Part shown: in pieces, positions 44,868-56,800 of the stretch
Numbering within the stretch: position 1 is the first letter of the stretch
Layout: the number at the start of each line of letters is the position of its first letter
Origin: Sphaerolaimus hirsutus
Lineage: Eukaryota > Nematoda > Chromadorea > Monhysterida > Sphaerolaimidae
Length of the DNA: 64,000 bases
Reading direction: 5' to 3'
NCBI GenBank assembly: GCA_964036195.1
Contig: OZ038450.1
Location: 10,914,701-10,978,700, forward strand
Translations under genes and position numbers: made by a program
Notes under the pieces: generated by a model
Databases searched by the model: none
Told to the model about the DNA's origin: nothing
The model's input: the letters and a program-made list of their open reading frames with translations, nothing else

Positions 44868-45330
44868 CAGTTGTTAAAATATACCTACATTAACTCGAAA
44901 AATACGAGTATGCAAGTACGCGGTAAATAGCTACATTTACACATACGTTAAAAAAAGTTATGTACTCACTTTTACGCATATATTTTAAAAGTACACGCGT
45001 ACAGAGAAAATGTATTTTCCGTTCTAAAAAAAGACAATTTTGAAGAAATCATATCATTTTTCTTACAAATACTAAATAATCACTAAAATCCGACATCTAC
45101 TATGTCTTCCAGTGTAAAACTCACTCTCACATGTAAAAAAGTAGTAGCTTTTACATTTTCCAGCGGAAAAGTACTAGTTTTACGTTTTCCTGTGAAAAAA
45201 GTACTTTACTCACATTTACGCATGAGTATGAGTAAAAAAAGTATTTTACATGTTCTATACTTTGTGGTGAATAGAAAAAAACTTACATTTACATATACTT
45301 TAAAAAAGTTCAGTAATCATAACAACTCTG
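44868..45330. mobile_element. CAGTTGTTAAAA hAT-like element
   Basis: The ends CAGTTGTTAAAATATACC and AATCATAACAACTCTG are flanked by nearly identical octamers (GTTTCTAC and GTCTCTAC). The interior is GTACTTTACTCAC and TTTACATTTTCC repeats. Confidence 0.75.
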
Positions 45331-45338
45331 GTCTCTAC

Positions 45339-46448
45339 ACGCCAGCCTCCCCCGTTTTTAACATCAGAAATAGTATGTTTAAGTTTACCAGTTTCCAGAC
45401 TCCTCCTGAGGTACCAAGAAGTGGTGATATGAATACTCGTTACCTTTATATTTTTAGAAATACTGCCGCACTCCAGCTTCCAATGAATGGACCCGTAAAC
45501 ATTGCGGAACTGGCTGGCTGGAAAAAGCTTAATTAATGCAAATTCTAACAATAGGTATCTCAATCAAGCGCCAAGAAAGCAGAAGCAGACATAAGGCGTG
45601 AGAGAAAAATAGCCACGACCGCGACCGTCCACCCACATATTTGTGCGTTTATATTTAGTTTTATTCGTTTTGCATCGACAAAATATGCGCAAAATCAAAG
45701 AAACAGAACTCGGCAGCTACTATCATGTGACCGTTTATACTAAAATGAGAATAATTGTAGATAATTATTAAGCTGAGCGAGGCATAGCCACTAATCACCA
45801 TTGTTACCGTAGTGCAGCCGGCCGCATATTAGTATAACTATGCTCTTTGCACTAATTAATGGATTAATTGCCCAGAATATTTACACTTGCTAACACCCGG
45901 CGTGTGGCGGCAACAAATTGCTCGAAGCTGACTAAATATTCCAAAAAAACGCAACACGTATCGTATTTCCACAAATAAGTCCATCGAAGCATTTTTGAAA
46001 AGATTTTTATGACTGGGGGATATTCGACAGGCTTGTTCTGCTTTTGGGACATGATATTTTCGGTCAAAATCGATTTTTTTCAAATATACATTACGCTTGC
46101 ATCCTATTGCAATGGTCAATACATAAAAGACATCGCTGAGGTATTTTTGAATTGATGTCGATAATTTCAACGTGAACCGGCTAATCTCCCGCCTGTGCTT
46201 TTTGATTCCTCCACGCGCTTTTCTCACTCTACATTGCTACATTCACATACGCAAGCCCATCATACCACAGTATGTCTCCCAGCACACGTTGGTGTGCCCA
46301 TACCAGTCTGGCACGCACACACTTACAGACAGGTAGTGTCATGGAGACGCATAGTATTTGTATAGGAGTATTCCCCACCTAAAATACGCAGGGGAGTATC
46401 GCGAATAGTTAACACAGGAGTGAAGGGATACAAGGCCAACTACAAGGT
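45339..46448. other. spacer without recognised gene
   Basis: Short ORFs on both strands at 45340-46227 show no domain; no repeat ends seen. Confidence 0.35.
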
Positions 46449-46456
46449 GTCTTGAT

Positions 46457-48015
46457 TAGGGTTGGGAATTTCAAAATTTTCGGGTTCGGGTATCGGGTCC
46501 TAAAAATTTCGGGTCGGGTATAGGTTCCAAAAATTTGGCGGGTATCGGGTTCGGGTATTGAGGTCGGGTATCGGGTCGGGTTTTCAGGTCAAAATGTTGG
46601 CTATCGGGAATAGAATTGTCGGGTATCGGGTAACAGATTGTGGGTATCAGGTAATAAAACTATCTGGGATTGCATTGAACAACAAAAATACAGCATGGTA
46701 GTATCTAGCAATGCAGCAGTCTTTCCAAAGAAATCGTCTTGCTCAAGAAAAAAGGATGACCATTGAATTGTGATACAAAACATAGCTCCTCCAGTTATTG
46801 TGGGATACCATCAACCCATGGTGGCTGAGTCCCCTAAAATAGTGAAACATATTTTTGATGTATTCAAATTGGCCCACAGTGTTATCTCAACACACTAGGG
46901 TAAAAACTGTTGAAGCCATTGCACTGTGAACCTAAAAGAAATGTGTTTCAATGATTCTTAGTAATCATTTTCAGTTGTAGCAATTGAGCTTAATGCATCT
47001 GTGCATTTTTTGGAGAGTGAGTGATGGTTACACCTGTTGGGGCATGTTGTCATGACATGGTAACTGCTGAAGCACTAAGAATGGTGTAACATATTTTTTG
47101 CAGGTTTCATTTTGGCCAGAGTTTTTACCTCAGTATGTTTAGGTAAAAACCAGTGGCAAAATAAGATACCTTAATAGAATACTACACACTAAACCCAACA
47201 GTGCTTGAAACATCTTAGTTAATGGTGGAAGTATTCCAGTGGCCTTCACCGGATGCCAGTAAAGTTCAACTGTTGGCACACTCAACTCAGGGTATGAATT
47301 CTCATTGCCTGATGACTAACGATGGCAAACCCTCTCAAAAAAGTATTTAAACTTTTAAGTATTTTTTCCAAAAAGACTTTTCAAATTTTTCTTAAAATAG
47401 TTTTTGAATTTTCCTAAGTCCTAAAAAATTCAAAAACATTTTCAATTTTTTTTGGCCATCATTACTGATGACAAAACAGTTGCAAACTCAACTGTGTGGA
47501 CATTCAGCAGTTGAGCAAACAAGTTTTTCTAAGTCACTCTGGCACTATGCCTGACAGTGCACCCAGTCAGACTGTCTACCTCACTGAACCAGTGCAACTG
47601 AACACATTTAAAGGAGAAAACTGGAATCAAGTGCACCCAGATATCTGGCAGCCATTTTGGCCAAGGGAAAGGCAGCTATCTGAATTGTCTTCAATTGAAT
47701 CAAATGTGAATGAAAACATGCAGTACATAATAAAATCAGATCTGAGATAATTGAAACAAACCAATTAGAAGTGTCTAAATTACAACTGCATCAAACAACT
47801 GGGAGTTGTATTTATTCACAATGCTTCCAAACTGCTTGAAAGATTGAACTGTGGGAAATTTTTGTGGGTATTTTCGGGTGCGGGTTCGGGTATTGAGTGC
47901 GGGTATCGGGTTCGGGTAGTAGAGTCTAGTTCGGGTATCGGGTTTCGGTTCCAAAAAGTGTGCGGGTATCGGGTTCGGGTCGGGTCGGGTCAGGTCAGGT
48001 CGGGTTCCCAACCCT
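46457..48015. mobile_element. hAT-like element with CGGGTATCGGGT repeat arms
   Basis: The ends TAGGGTTGGGAA and TTCCCAACCCTA are inverted, flanked by GTCTTGAT (46449-46456) and GCCTTGAT (48016-48023), seven of eight bases alike. Both arms are CGGGTATCGGGTTCGGGT arrays; the middle is single-copy with no recognisable transposase. A smaller element at 47317-47464 is nested. Confidence 0.82.
47317..47464. mobile_element. 148-bp hAT-like element nested in 46457-48015
   Basis: TAACGATGGCAAACC and TTTTGGCCATCATTA ends with a perfect 8-bp duplication CTGATGAC (47309-47316 and 47465-47472). The interior is AAAAAGTATTTAAAC/TTTTTCAAAT repeats. Confidence 0.82.
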
Positions 48016-48124
48016 AGCCTTGATATCCATTATTGATGTCATATAAGTGTCTGTGAAAACTAAAGAAAGAAAAGAAACGGGGACTGGAGGACTAGCGGCT
48101 TGCAGTTGCTTTTTTTGCCAGCAC

Positions 48125-48190
48125 GCTAGTGACGCCTCACCCCTGTGGAGCGTCAGGAGACGCTCCACAGAGGTGAGGCGTCACTAGCAT
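48125..48190. repeat. short, nearly perfect hairpin
   Basis: CTAGTGACGCCTCACC...GGAGCGTC and its inverse complement are separated by four bases (AGGA), giving a stem of about 30 bp with one mismatch. It does not match any other repeat in the window. Confidence 0.85.
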
Positions 48191-48199
48191 TGTTTTCGG

Positions 48200-49380
48200 T
48201 TCAGTCAGTTTTTGCAGTGTAAATAGAATACCAAGAAACTGGACCAAAGCTATGAAGAATCATGCTAGTTTTGAATCATAGCCTGCCTTTCAGTGGTCCA
48301 AGATTTTGGACCTCGCGGGGATGGATAGATAGGAAATCGCTCTACCGGAGGGATAGATAGCTGAAAGTTTTCTGGGGGGGCTGCGGGGGAGGGGGATCGC
48401 AGGGGGAAATATATAGGCTTTTTCAAGGTATAAAAGTGGCAAAAATTGCTAAAAATATGTTAGAAATAGACAAAATGGGTTAAAATAGCAAAAAAACAGG
48501 CATATAACTATGTATTGTATATAGCCGATAATAGCGATTTTGAAGGTGAAAATTGGCAAAATGGGACAAAGTTTAGAGATTTTGGGAGAAAATTGGGGGA
48601 AAATCGCTCAAAATTTACTTCACATAGATGGATTGCTTAGCTTTTCGGGGGATAGATGGCAAATTTTTTTTTCGAGAGATCGATAGATAGCTGAGCGGCC
48701 TCCGGGATAGATAGACAGCTGGCCGATTTGGGTGGGGGGGGCAGCCTGGTAAAATATTTCAGAAAAAGTTGGTAACACTTCTCAAAATTTTCAACTTGTG
48801 TAACGCATGAAGGAATCAAAATGGTAAAAATTCGAATCACCCATGGTGACAGTCGTGCATTCACACATTACAAACCAACATAGATAATAACTTCTAAATT
48901 ATTGATCTTACCTGTAAAACATGCACATTATGCGCACTCAAGATTGCCGTAACACCACTTGCTTGTGGCATGCATGTGTAGTGCAACAAACTGTTATCTG
49001 GAAACACCGTAAGATGTGTAAGGAGACGTAAAAACTGTGGCATGGGCTTGCATGAGATACGAGGTTCACCTCATTTGATGCAGCGCGTTGGAAAAAAATA
49101 GGGGGGGGGGGTAATTCAAAGGGGGTGTACTTAGACTCAGGGAGGACTTATTAACGGAAAAAAACGCTATAAATATAAAATGAACAATGTGGACGATTCG
49201 ACAAAGCAGAACGTATCAAAATAAAGCTTTGGTGCCATTGTTAATCTTGACTGATTTATATCACGATTCGTAAGCACACTAGCACGAGAACCAAATGACA
49301 AGATTATGATAACAGACGGCAAAAGACAGGGTGGGAACATCACATACAGCCGTGCAAATACAAAAATATGTAATAAAGGT
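48200..49380. repeat. GGGATAGATAGCTGA dispersed repeat, then spacer
   Basis: About 48290-48740 holds GGTCCAAGATTTTGGACC, several GATAGATAG(A/C)TG words and GGGGGGCTGC runs, shared with 22030-22260 and 59380-59470. The remainder to 49380 has no gene. Confidence 0.45.
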
Positions 49381-49572
49381 TAGGGATGCAAAAAACGTTT
49401 TTTTTCAACGACCCAGTTATTAAAAAAATAACAACTTGCGCGCAAAAAATTGATGACCTGATGAATAAGTACTAAATTTTTTGGCTGTCGTTATTTAAAA
49501 AAATGGTTTCGATTCTACGTTTAAATGAAACTTCTTTTTTTAAACCGTCGAAAAAAACGCTGCCCATCCCTA
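49381..49572. mobile_element. 192-bp hAT-like element
   Basis: TAGGGATGCAAAAAACG and CGCTGCCCATCCCTA ends with a perfect 8-bp duplication ATAAAGGT (49373-49380 and 49573-49580). The interior is AACGTTTTTTTT/AAAAAAACG repeats. A partial relative starts near 50446. Confidence 0.85.
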
Positions 49573-49580
49573 ATAAAGGT

Positions 49581-50688
49581 TCGTGTCGCCGCGCACGCTT
49601 TCATTCTCGGTGCAAGTTCAAGATAGTAAAATTTTTCTTCTAAAAATAATATCAGTGGCCCAAAAGTTCACTCTAAAAAATGGGCCATCCCCTGCACGAT
49701 GTTGCGTCAAAAGCACGCTTACAAAAAAACGACTTTGCACACATTATCTACTTTAATCGTTTCTGATTATCGCAAAAATGCAAGCGAGCTGCGGTCACAA
49801 AATACAAGACTATCAAGACATGTCAAAGTTGAAGCAAGAATTGGGTAAATAAAAATGGAATGCCTTTGCATTCAGCCGCCATAAAAACACCTATGGACAA
49901 ATAATGAATAGAAAGATTTCAAGTTAAAAATATTTGCCCACGTCAAACGCATGTTTTGAGAATTGTTTGGGTACTTACTCTTGCTTTGCTAGAAGTTTTT
50001 AGAGAGAAATGACATGTGCATTTCACGTGAGTAAAGCGAAAAATACCACAGCGCTTACAAGTCTCACGGGCCGGCATCAGTTTCGTGGAAGCTGTTTTAG
50101 CCGCTGAGCACAAATCCGCAGAAGCCTTTTGTTACAATCGTTATTCTGGACAATTTCCAAATACCATCTTGTGATGATAACACTTAAAAGGAAAGGTATT
50201 ATGTCCCCTTAAGCGGAAGTATCTCATTAGGACAAAAGTGCATCCGCACAATAGTAGCTTTTGTACAAAAAAACGCTCATTAGGACAAAAGGTGATTTCG
50301 TATTTACAACATATGCCTCTTTCGTACAAGATGAACTTTTTTATTAGCTCATATATCAGTTGAGCGGTTTGCGAGTTGCAACAAATCACACGTAAACAGT
50401 GAAAATTCAGGTTAAAATTCATAATGAAAATTTGAGTTAAGTATAGGGACGGCCGAAAGAGGTTTTTTCCAACGACAGGGTTGTTTTTTTTAAAAGCGTT
50501 TTTTTTAAACGTTTTTTTTCTTCAAAAACCATTCGGCATTCCAGCGGATATTTGTATATTAAAGTGACGTCTGATTACATTTTCCTTTGTTTCCACGTCG
50601 CTTATTTTACCAATTGTTTATTTACTTACGACTGATAACCTTACATGTTATGTGTTTATTTTCACTTGTCCGTTTACTGAATTGGCAT
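49581..50688. other. spacer without recognised gene
   Basis: A decayed copy of the 49381 element at about 50446-50525. No other feature. Confidence 0.35.
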
Positions 50689-50691
50689 CTG

Positions 50692-50914
50692 GTGCCAATC
50701 CCAAGCCCTGTAAAGTGTAAAGTAAAGTGTCAAATGTAAAGTCAAATGCAAAGTAAAGTGTCAATCAAAACAAAAAAGAAAAGATTTTATTACTGAACTT
50801 TGCATAACAATTGACAGTTTACTTGACACTTTACTTTACATTTGACATTTGACTTGACACTTTACTTTACAGTTGACACTTTACTTTACACTTTACAGGG
50901 CTTGGGACTGCCCC
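50692..50914 (+). mobile_element. introner-family element inserted at CTG (no acceptor AG)
   Basis: It begins GTGCCAATCCCAAGCCCTG and ends CAGGGCTTGGGACTGCCCC, with TGTAAAGTGTAAAG repeats in both arms. The duplicated target is CTG (50689-50691 and 50915-50917). The donor-type GTGCC end is present, but the 3' boundary reads CCCCCTG, so the exact element could not be spliced out with an AG. No flanking coding sequence is recognised. Confidence 0.88.
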
Positions 50915-50917
50915 CTG

Positions 50918-53291
50918 ACCAGTGATCACTTTTGCCGGTAATTTGTACTTACATGCTCCACTTCGAACTCGTTCTTTTTCAAGCTGGTGCGGTAAACTTA
51001 ATCAGACCTAGGTAAACTGGTGGACAATATAAATGGAAAATTCACAAAATAACATTTTAAAAATCACACAAGCAAGCCATCAGGCTGTCACTTAGTGTGA
51101 GGGTACCCCAAAGTATATACTATATATAACCAAAGTGGCACCCCCTCAGGCCACCCTTGTTGCTGAAAATATTTTTTTCCACTTTTTTTTCTGGTCAATA
51201 TAAATGGAAAATCCATACAAATTTTTGTTCAGGCCAGAATTTGATTTATTTATAAAATGGGTTGGGGATGGTTTAGGCCACTGATTTTTTGGGACATATG
51301 AGATGGTAACTTCCTGCAACTATTCCACCCCCTCACAACCAACGCAATCCCTACACCAAAATTTTGCTGAAGATCAAACCTGAAATATTTTTTTGAACAA
51401 AACATAGGGTGGAACTAATGTGTCTTACACAGCCCCAGGCTTATGATACAGCACATGGTGGCCAGGACTGGCTTCCTAAGTGTCATGAGCAACATGTGGC
51501 TGGTCCTGCACCACATTGTTGCAGAAGATTGCATTTATGGCCATCAGTGGAAATACCACTGTTCAAAGACAGCATTTCTGTAAAACCGTGACCAGCCTCT
51601 GCAGCATCTGCATGCAAATCATTAAATGCTAGTGCCCATTGAATTCAGGCTCCAATTATCTGTTAAACATATACCAGGGGACAACTGGAAATGTGTCCTG
51701 TATTTTGTGTAAATGGGCCAGACAGATGAAGAAGTCATTCCCAGAAAGTGTAAATTTGTGGTTTTTGCAATCACAATCAAAATGTTTGCACTTATAAAGT
51801 TCTTAATATGTTTGAATGTCATGAAGTGGCTGATATCTGCAATTTAGGATGGATTTTTGTGAGGCAGCAGCAGTGTGGGGACAGCAGCAGGTAAAAATCA
51901 CCCTGCAACCTATGTGCGGCCCTGAGCGAGCCATTAGTGATTTTTTTCCATCAAAAAACTGCCAGCACAAGCGTATCCAATGCTTGTGTTGGCAGCATGC
52001 CAAAAATGGCAGCGCGCTTTCCCGCAGCAATATTCTGTGTGGGATTCCAAAATTTTCCAATTATATTGGCCAGAAAAAAAATCGGAAAAAATATATAGAA
52101 GGCTGTTACGGCTAACCAGGGGGGTGCTGGGGGGTGCCATTTGGGAACAATGTAAAGAAATGTTGGCCCCACATTCACACAAAATTTTAGCGAGATTGGG
52201 CTGATCATTTGCACATGAGAATATTTTGAAAATTTATGTAGTCAATTTTCCATTTAAATTGTCCACCAGTTTACATATCATCTTGCATGTTAAAAATGCT
52301 ATAAATCCTCCTATAGTATACTCCTACATCCTAAAATGATGAATGCATAAACATAAACGCGTGTTGTACGGATGCACCTTTTGTCCTTATGAGCGTTTTT
52401 GTTGTAAATATAAAAGCTACTGTAATACAAAAATGTATTTACTTGGCAAACAAATATTTACCCACATCTGACATGCGAATTATTTCTAACACAAATTTCA
52501 ACACAGCTGAATTAGCTGGATCGAAAATGATGCCAGTCCTCGACAAAGTTGCCAACAAAAAATGCCGAGAGTGCACTAAGTAAAATAATTTAAAAACGTT
52601 GGGTAGAAGCTGAATGTGCAAGATTGTTTGCAACATTAATGTGTTACCCGGAATACTCTCAAAACATAGTGTTAGGAAAACATTTGGCAAACGAAATATT
52701 TTTGAATATTAGAAAACAAAAGCAACGCATTGTAAGGAGTATAAAACGATGCGACGATATAAAAATAATAATAAAATTTTTGTCAGAAAATCGGCGAAAT
52801 GCTCTAAACCCGGCGCACTAAAATCAACTTATCAATCATTGAAAAGAAAAATTTACAAAAATCACATATAGCAACCAACTGGATGAAACTGATGACCCTG
52901 TACCTCTCTGCAAGTAAACTCTCTACTTTCTGAAATTATATTTAACTATATTTGCACAAAATCACCCATTTTTCAATAAAAGACATCAAACCTCACACTG
53001 TGATACATTTAAGTATACTAGATGCTGTATACTTACACTGTGAGTGCTTCGCAAAGCGGCCATAAGTACTCGCAGGCCGCCCTTGCGTTGCAGAGCGAGC
53101 TCACTTGCAGAGAGAGCTCGGGCCGGAACTGATGTCAAATGTCACCATCAGCGAACATTAAACACTCACAGAACCGATCAATCAATGACACGAAGTAAAA
53201 TATTTTATGCAGCACATCGAGCAAAAACTCGCGAGCTGCAGCTAAAATTAGCAAAATTATTACAGCCTATGTTTTGTGCCAACCAGTTCTA
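50918..53291. other. spacer without recognised gene
   Basis: Short ORFs only. CCTAGGTAAACTGGTGGACA (51007-51026) and its inverse TGTCCACCAGTTTACA (near 52260) are about 1.2 kb apart, suggesting the ends of another element about 1.3 kb long, with no coding sequence recognised between. Confidence 0.4.
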
Positions 53292-53348
53292 TAGGTACTC
53301 CAATCCAAATCAGTTCACCAGGTACTCCAATCCAAATCAGTTCACCAG
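53292..53348. repeat. 27-bp direct duplication
   Basis: AGGTACTCCAATCCAAATCA plus GTTCACC occurs twice in tandem. Confidence 0.85.
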
Positions 53349-53413
53349 ACCCGGCTGTTTGCAATTGGCGAGATTTGCCTCGTTGAAATTACTGGACTGA
53401 ATGACCTCATCAG

Positions 53414-53588
53414 GTGCCATTCTTAGAGCCTGTAAAATGTCAAATGTCATGGAAAACGTCAGAAATCATCTTGTAAAATACTCTGCAATATGTCAAATTT
53501 TCTTTGATTCCGTTTGACATTTTACATGAATTTTGACACTGCATGACAGTTGTCATTTTACAACGTATTTTACAGGGTCTGGGAGTGT
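53414..53588 (+). mobile_element. introner-family element at CAG
   Basis: It begins GTGCCATTCTTAGAGCCTG and ends ACAGGGTCTGGGAGTGT, with CAG at 53411-53413 and 53589-53591. Both splice-site halves (CAG/GTGCC and GTGTCAG) are present, although the 3' end is poorer in pyrimidines. The arms are more diverged than in the STARD10 copy. It lies on the strand opposite to ADCY9, downstream of its stop; no recognised exon flanks it. Confidence 0.85.
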
Positions 53589-53898
53589 CAGAATTTTTTA
53601 GGGCCAATGCACACAGCAATGGAAAAAATGTGGATCGTGTGTCAAAAACATGCGTCAGGAGAAGCACTTCATTATGACGCAAATGCGCCTGCACGCCCGA
53701 CAGTTTCCTGTGTCAATATTCCCGACAGCAAAGGAACGGGCACTCTGCTGAAAAGCACACCCGACCGCTAAAAATTCTTACCAAATAACAAATTCTTTCA
53801 AATAACACATTCATTTAGAATAGTACAAAGAGCGTCGGCAAATAATTGGCTCAAAATACAGGCGGGTCGGGAATTGCGACTTGTGATTTGGGCAGGAG

Positions 53899-56800
53899 TT
53901 ATGACTTGCGACCGGTTAAAAGGTAAACGTCCATGCCGCTGTCGATGCCCTTCACGTCGATGTGCGACCGAAACTCGAACTCGTAGCGGTCGCAGAGCAG
54001 CTGCCGCACCTGGTCGGACACCTGTGATTGAGAGTGCCGCCGTTAAGGGGTTTACTAGCGGCAGCGAGTTATGGGGATAGACAAAAGATTGGCGACATGG
54101 GATTTCAAAATCGATATTTCAAATGAAAGCGCAGGATACTCAATATTCTATGGTAAATATGTATTTACATAAAAAATATATCGAGACTCCCAGCAGGGCC
54201 GTATCCAGGGGGGGGGCGAGGGGGGCTGCAGCCCCCCCTTCCCGGGGTGAGACCAGAAAGTGGCCGGAAAATGTGACATTTTTTATGGCAGCTTAAAAAA
54301 TTTTGCGCGCAAGCGCGCATTTTTCACCAGACATGGGATATCATCATCAGATTAGCTGCCTGTGGCCGCAAATCGCTATCAATGCACTCAATGGTGTCCT
54401 TTTTGCTGTATTTGTATGTATTTACATACTTAAACAAGCAGCCCCCCCCGCTCAAAAATCCTGGATACGTCCCTGACTCCCAGCGACACAAGTGTAATCG
54501 GCAGATACTCGACCTGTATGCGGCGGGCCACTCCGGTGGAGTACATGCGGCTGGCGATGTTGACCGTGTCGCCCCAAATGTCGTAGTAGAGCTTGGTGGT
54601 GCCGATCACGCCGGCCGTCACGGGCCCGATGTTGTAGCCGATCTTCATGATGAAGTCGAAGTTGAGCAAGTCCTCGTTGAACGCGTCGAGCGCTTCTTGG
54701 AGCGCCAGCGCAAAGTCCATCAGCTGGTACAGGTGCTCGTAGGGGTGCAGCGCGCCGCGTCTGCGCTCCGGGTTCAAGCCGGCCGCCGCCATGTAGCATG
54801 GACCTGCGGAACGGCGCGAGCTTGCCCACACAGCCCTCAGTGATAGCCAGCAGTCGAAGCGGGTCAGGCCTATTACGCATGTAAACCCGCAACGCATTTA
54901 AACCCGGCACGCATGTAATTATGTCCAGGAAAATGGCGACATGTGCCAAAGAGCGCCAGTAAAAAATGACGCTATAGCGGCATCTGAAAATTCCGCCGCA
55001 AGGGCCAAAATCTTGGAGACCCCTGGTGGCGTGTTTACACGCATAGAGACACAGAGTCGTCGAAGCGTCACCGACCGATGGTCTTTATCTTCTCCACCTG
55101 GGAGAACTGCGGCCGCGACAGCAGGTCGTCGAAGTCGCCGATGACCTCGTTGAGCACGCGCAGAAACTCCTTGCCACCTTCGAAGGTCTCCTCGTACATG
55201 TCGCCCCAGTTGATGATGGACGCGAACAGCACGGCGACCGAGTCGTGCGACTCGCTGTACTTGCTGGACGACTTGAGCTCCTCCACCACGTGGTGCGGGA
55301 TGATGTTGTACAGCAGCCAGTCTGCCTGGTCGCGCATCGACTGCGCAGAGAGATGGCTTAGGGTGGGGTTCAATCGGGATTGACTTTCGGGATCGGGATT
55401 GGTTTTTGAGATTTCGCGATCGGGATAGGGATCGGGATTGGTTTTTGAGATTTCACGATCGGGATAGGGATCGAGATTTGGGTTTCGTGGGATCGGGATT
55501 ATGGACAAAGTTTTTTATTAAAGGGATTCCTTAATTTGCCACGAAACTGGTCTAAAGATACACTTGGATCTCAGAAAGGTGGCATAAATCCGATACCGGA
55601 GGTTTCCGTTCACATTTCTCAGTGAAAAAGTAATCTTACTTTTGTATTATTTACACTAATTTCCCCGGGATCGGAAATCCGGAGACCGTTGAACCCTAGC
55701 TTATGGCCTGGTGTTGCAATTGCAAAATGTGCACTCTGAAGTCAACAAAACAAACCAGCATGCGCTCTTGGTCTTGTTTCGCTTGCTGGCCTCCCCAGAA
55801 CGCCATGCGAAAACCTGCTTCGAATTGGTAGTTCAGGAAACCTGGGAAATGGGAAGAGGGTTGACACACGGCCACGTAGATATGTTGATACAAAAGTTCA
55901 ATCAGTAACCTGAAGATACAGCCACAATTCAGTGATAAATTTTTTTTTTCTCGAAATACCCTCAGGGGGTTTATTTTTTCAGAGTGAAATTTTGAGGAGG
56001 GGGGAGTAAACGCGGGGGGTAAACGAAGGGGGGTATTTCGGGGGGGGGGGGTATTTCGAGGAAAAACGGTATGTAAGAAGCCGCATGTTTCTATTCCCAA
56101 AGAACCGTCATTAACCACAGCTAGGCCAACCAATGAGTATGAGCGCGAGCAGCACGTCGACGAGCATCTCCCAGCGGTAGGGCGCGATGCCGGAGAACAG
56201 GGGCCACTTCCACGGCAGCGTATCATTGGCGGCCAGCGGCGACTCGCAGAAGTCCGTCTGCACCGAGGCGCACATCAAGGCGAGCGAGGCGAACACCGAG
56301 CCGAGGATGCCGCACTGGATCGTCTTGGGCCAGCAGGCCAGTTGGGAGAAGTTGCAGTGCGCGAACATGGCCACGATGAACATGAGCGCGCAGCACAGGT
56401 GCCACACGTAGGCGGAGTTGATGTCGGCGCCCGGCGCGAACCAAACCACCACCAGCGGGGCGCCGGCAGGTAAGCCGATCAGCAACAGACCTGAATGTGC
56501 GAACGACGATGCTACACTGAGTTGAGGGTAGGCTTCAAACGGGATCGACTTTTCGGGTATGGGATTGGGAGTTTTGATTTGAGGGATCGGTATTGGGATT
56601 GGGGCCACGGAATCGGGAGAGCGATTTGACAATTTTCAGGATCGGGACCGCTGAATTCCGGAAGTTATCGGGATTCGGGATCGGAATCCCGTTTGAACCT
56701 TAGTCGCAGTTATTGGTTAACAACAAAGTGATCAGAACCAACCAATTACATGTCTGAGGAGCCACGAGTTGAACCTAGCAATAGTCAGCGACGGCTTTAG

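Noticed and set aside
47775-48011. minus-strand ORF with RPDPNPIP-type peptide
   Set aside because: Translation of the CGGGTATCGGGT repeat.
53044-53771. plus-strand ORFs on both sides of the 53414 introner as a two-exon gene
   Set aside because: The frame required at the junction meets a stop 8 bases before the last two codons upstream, and neither peptide is recognisable.
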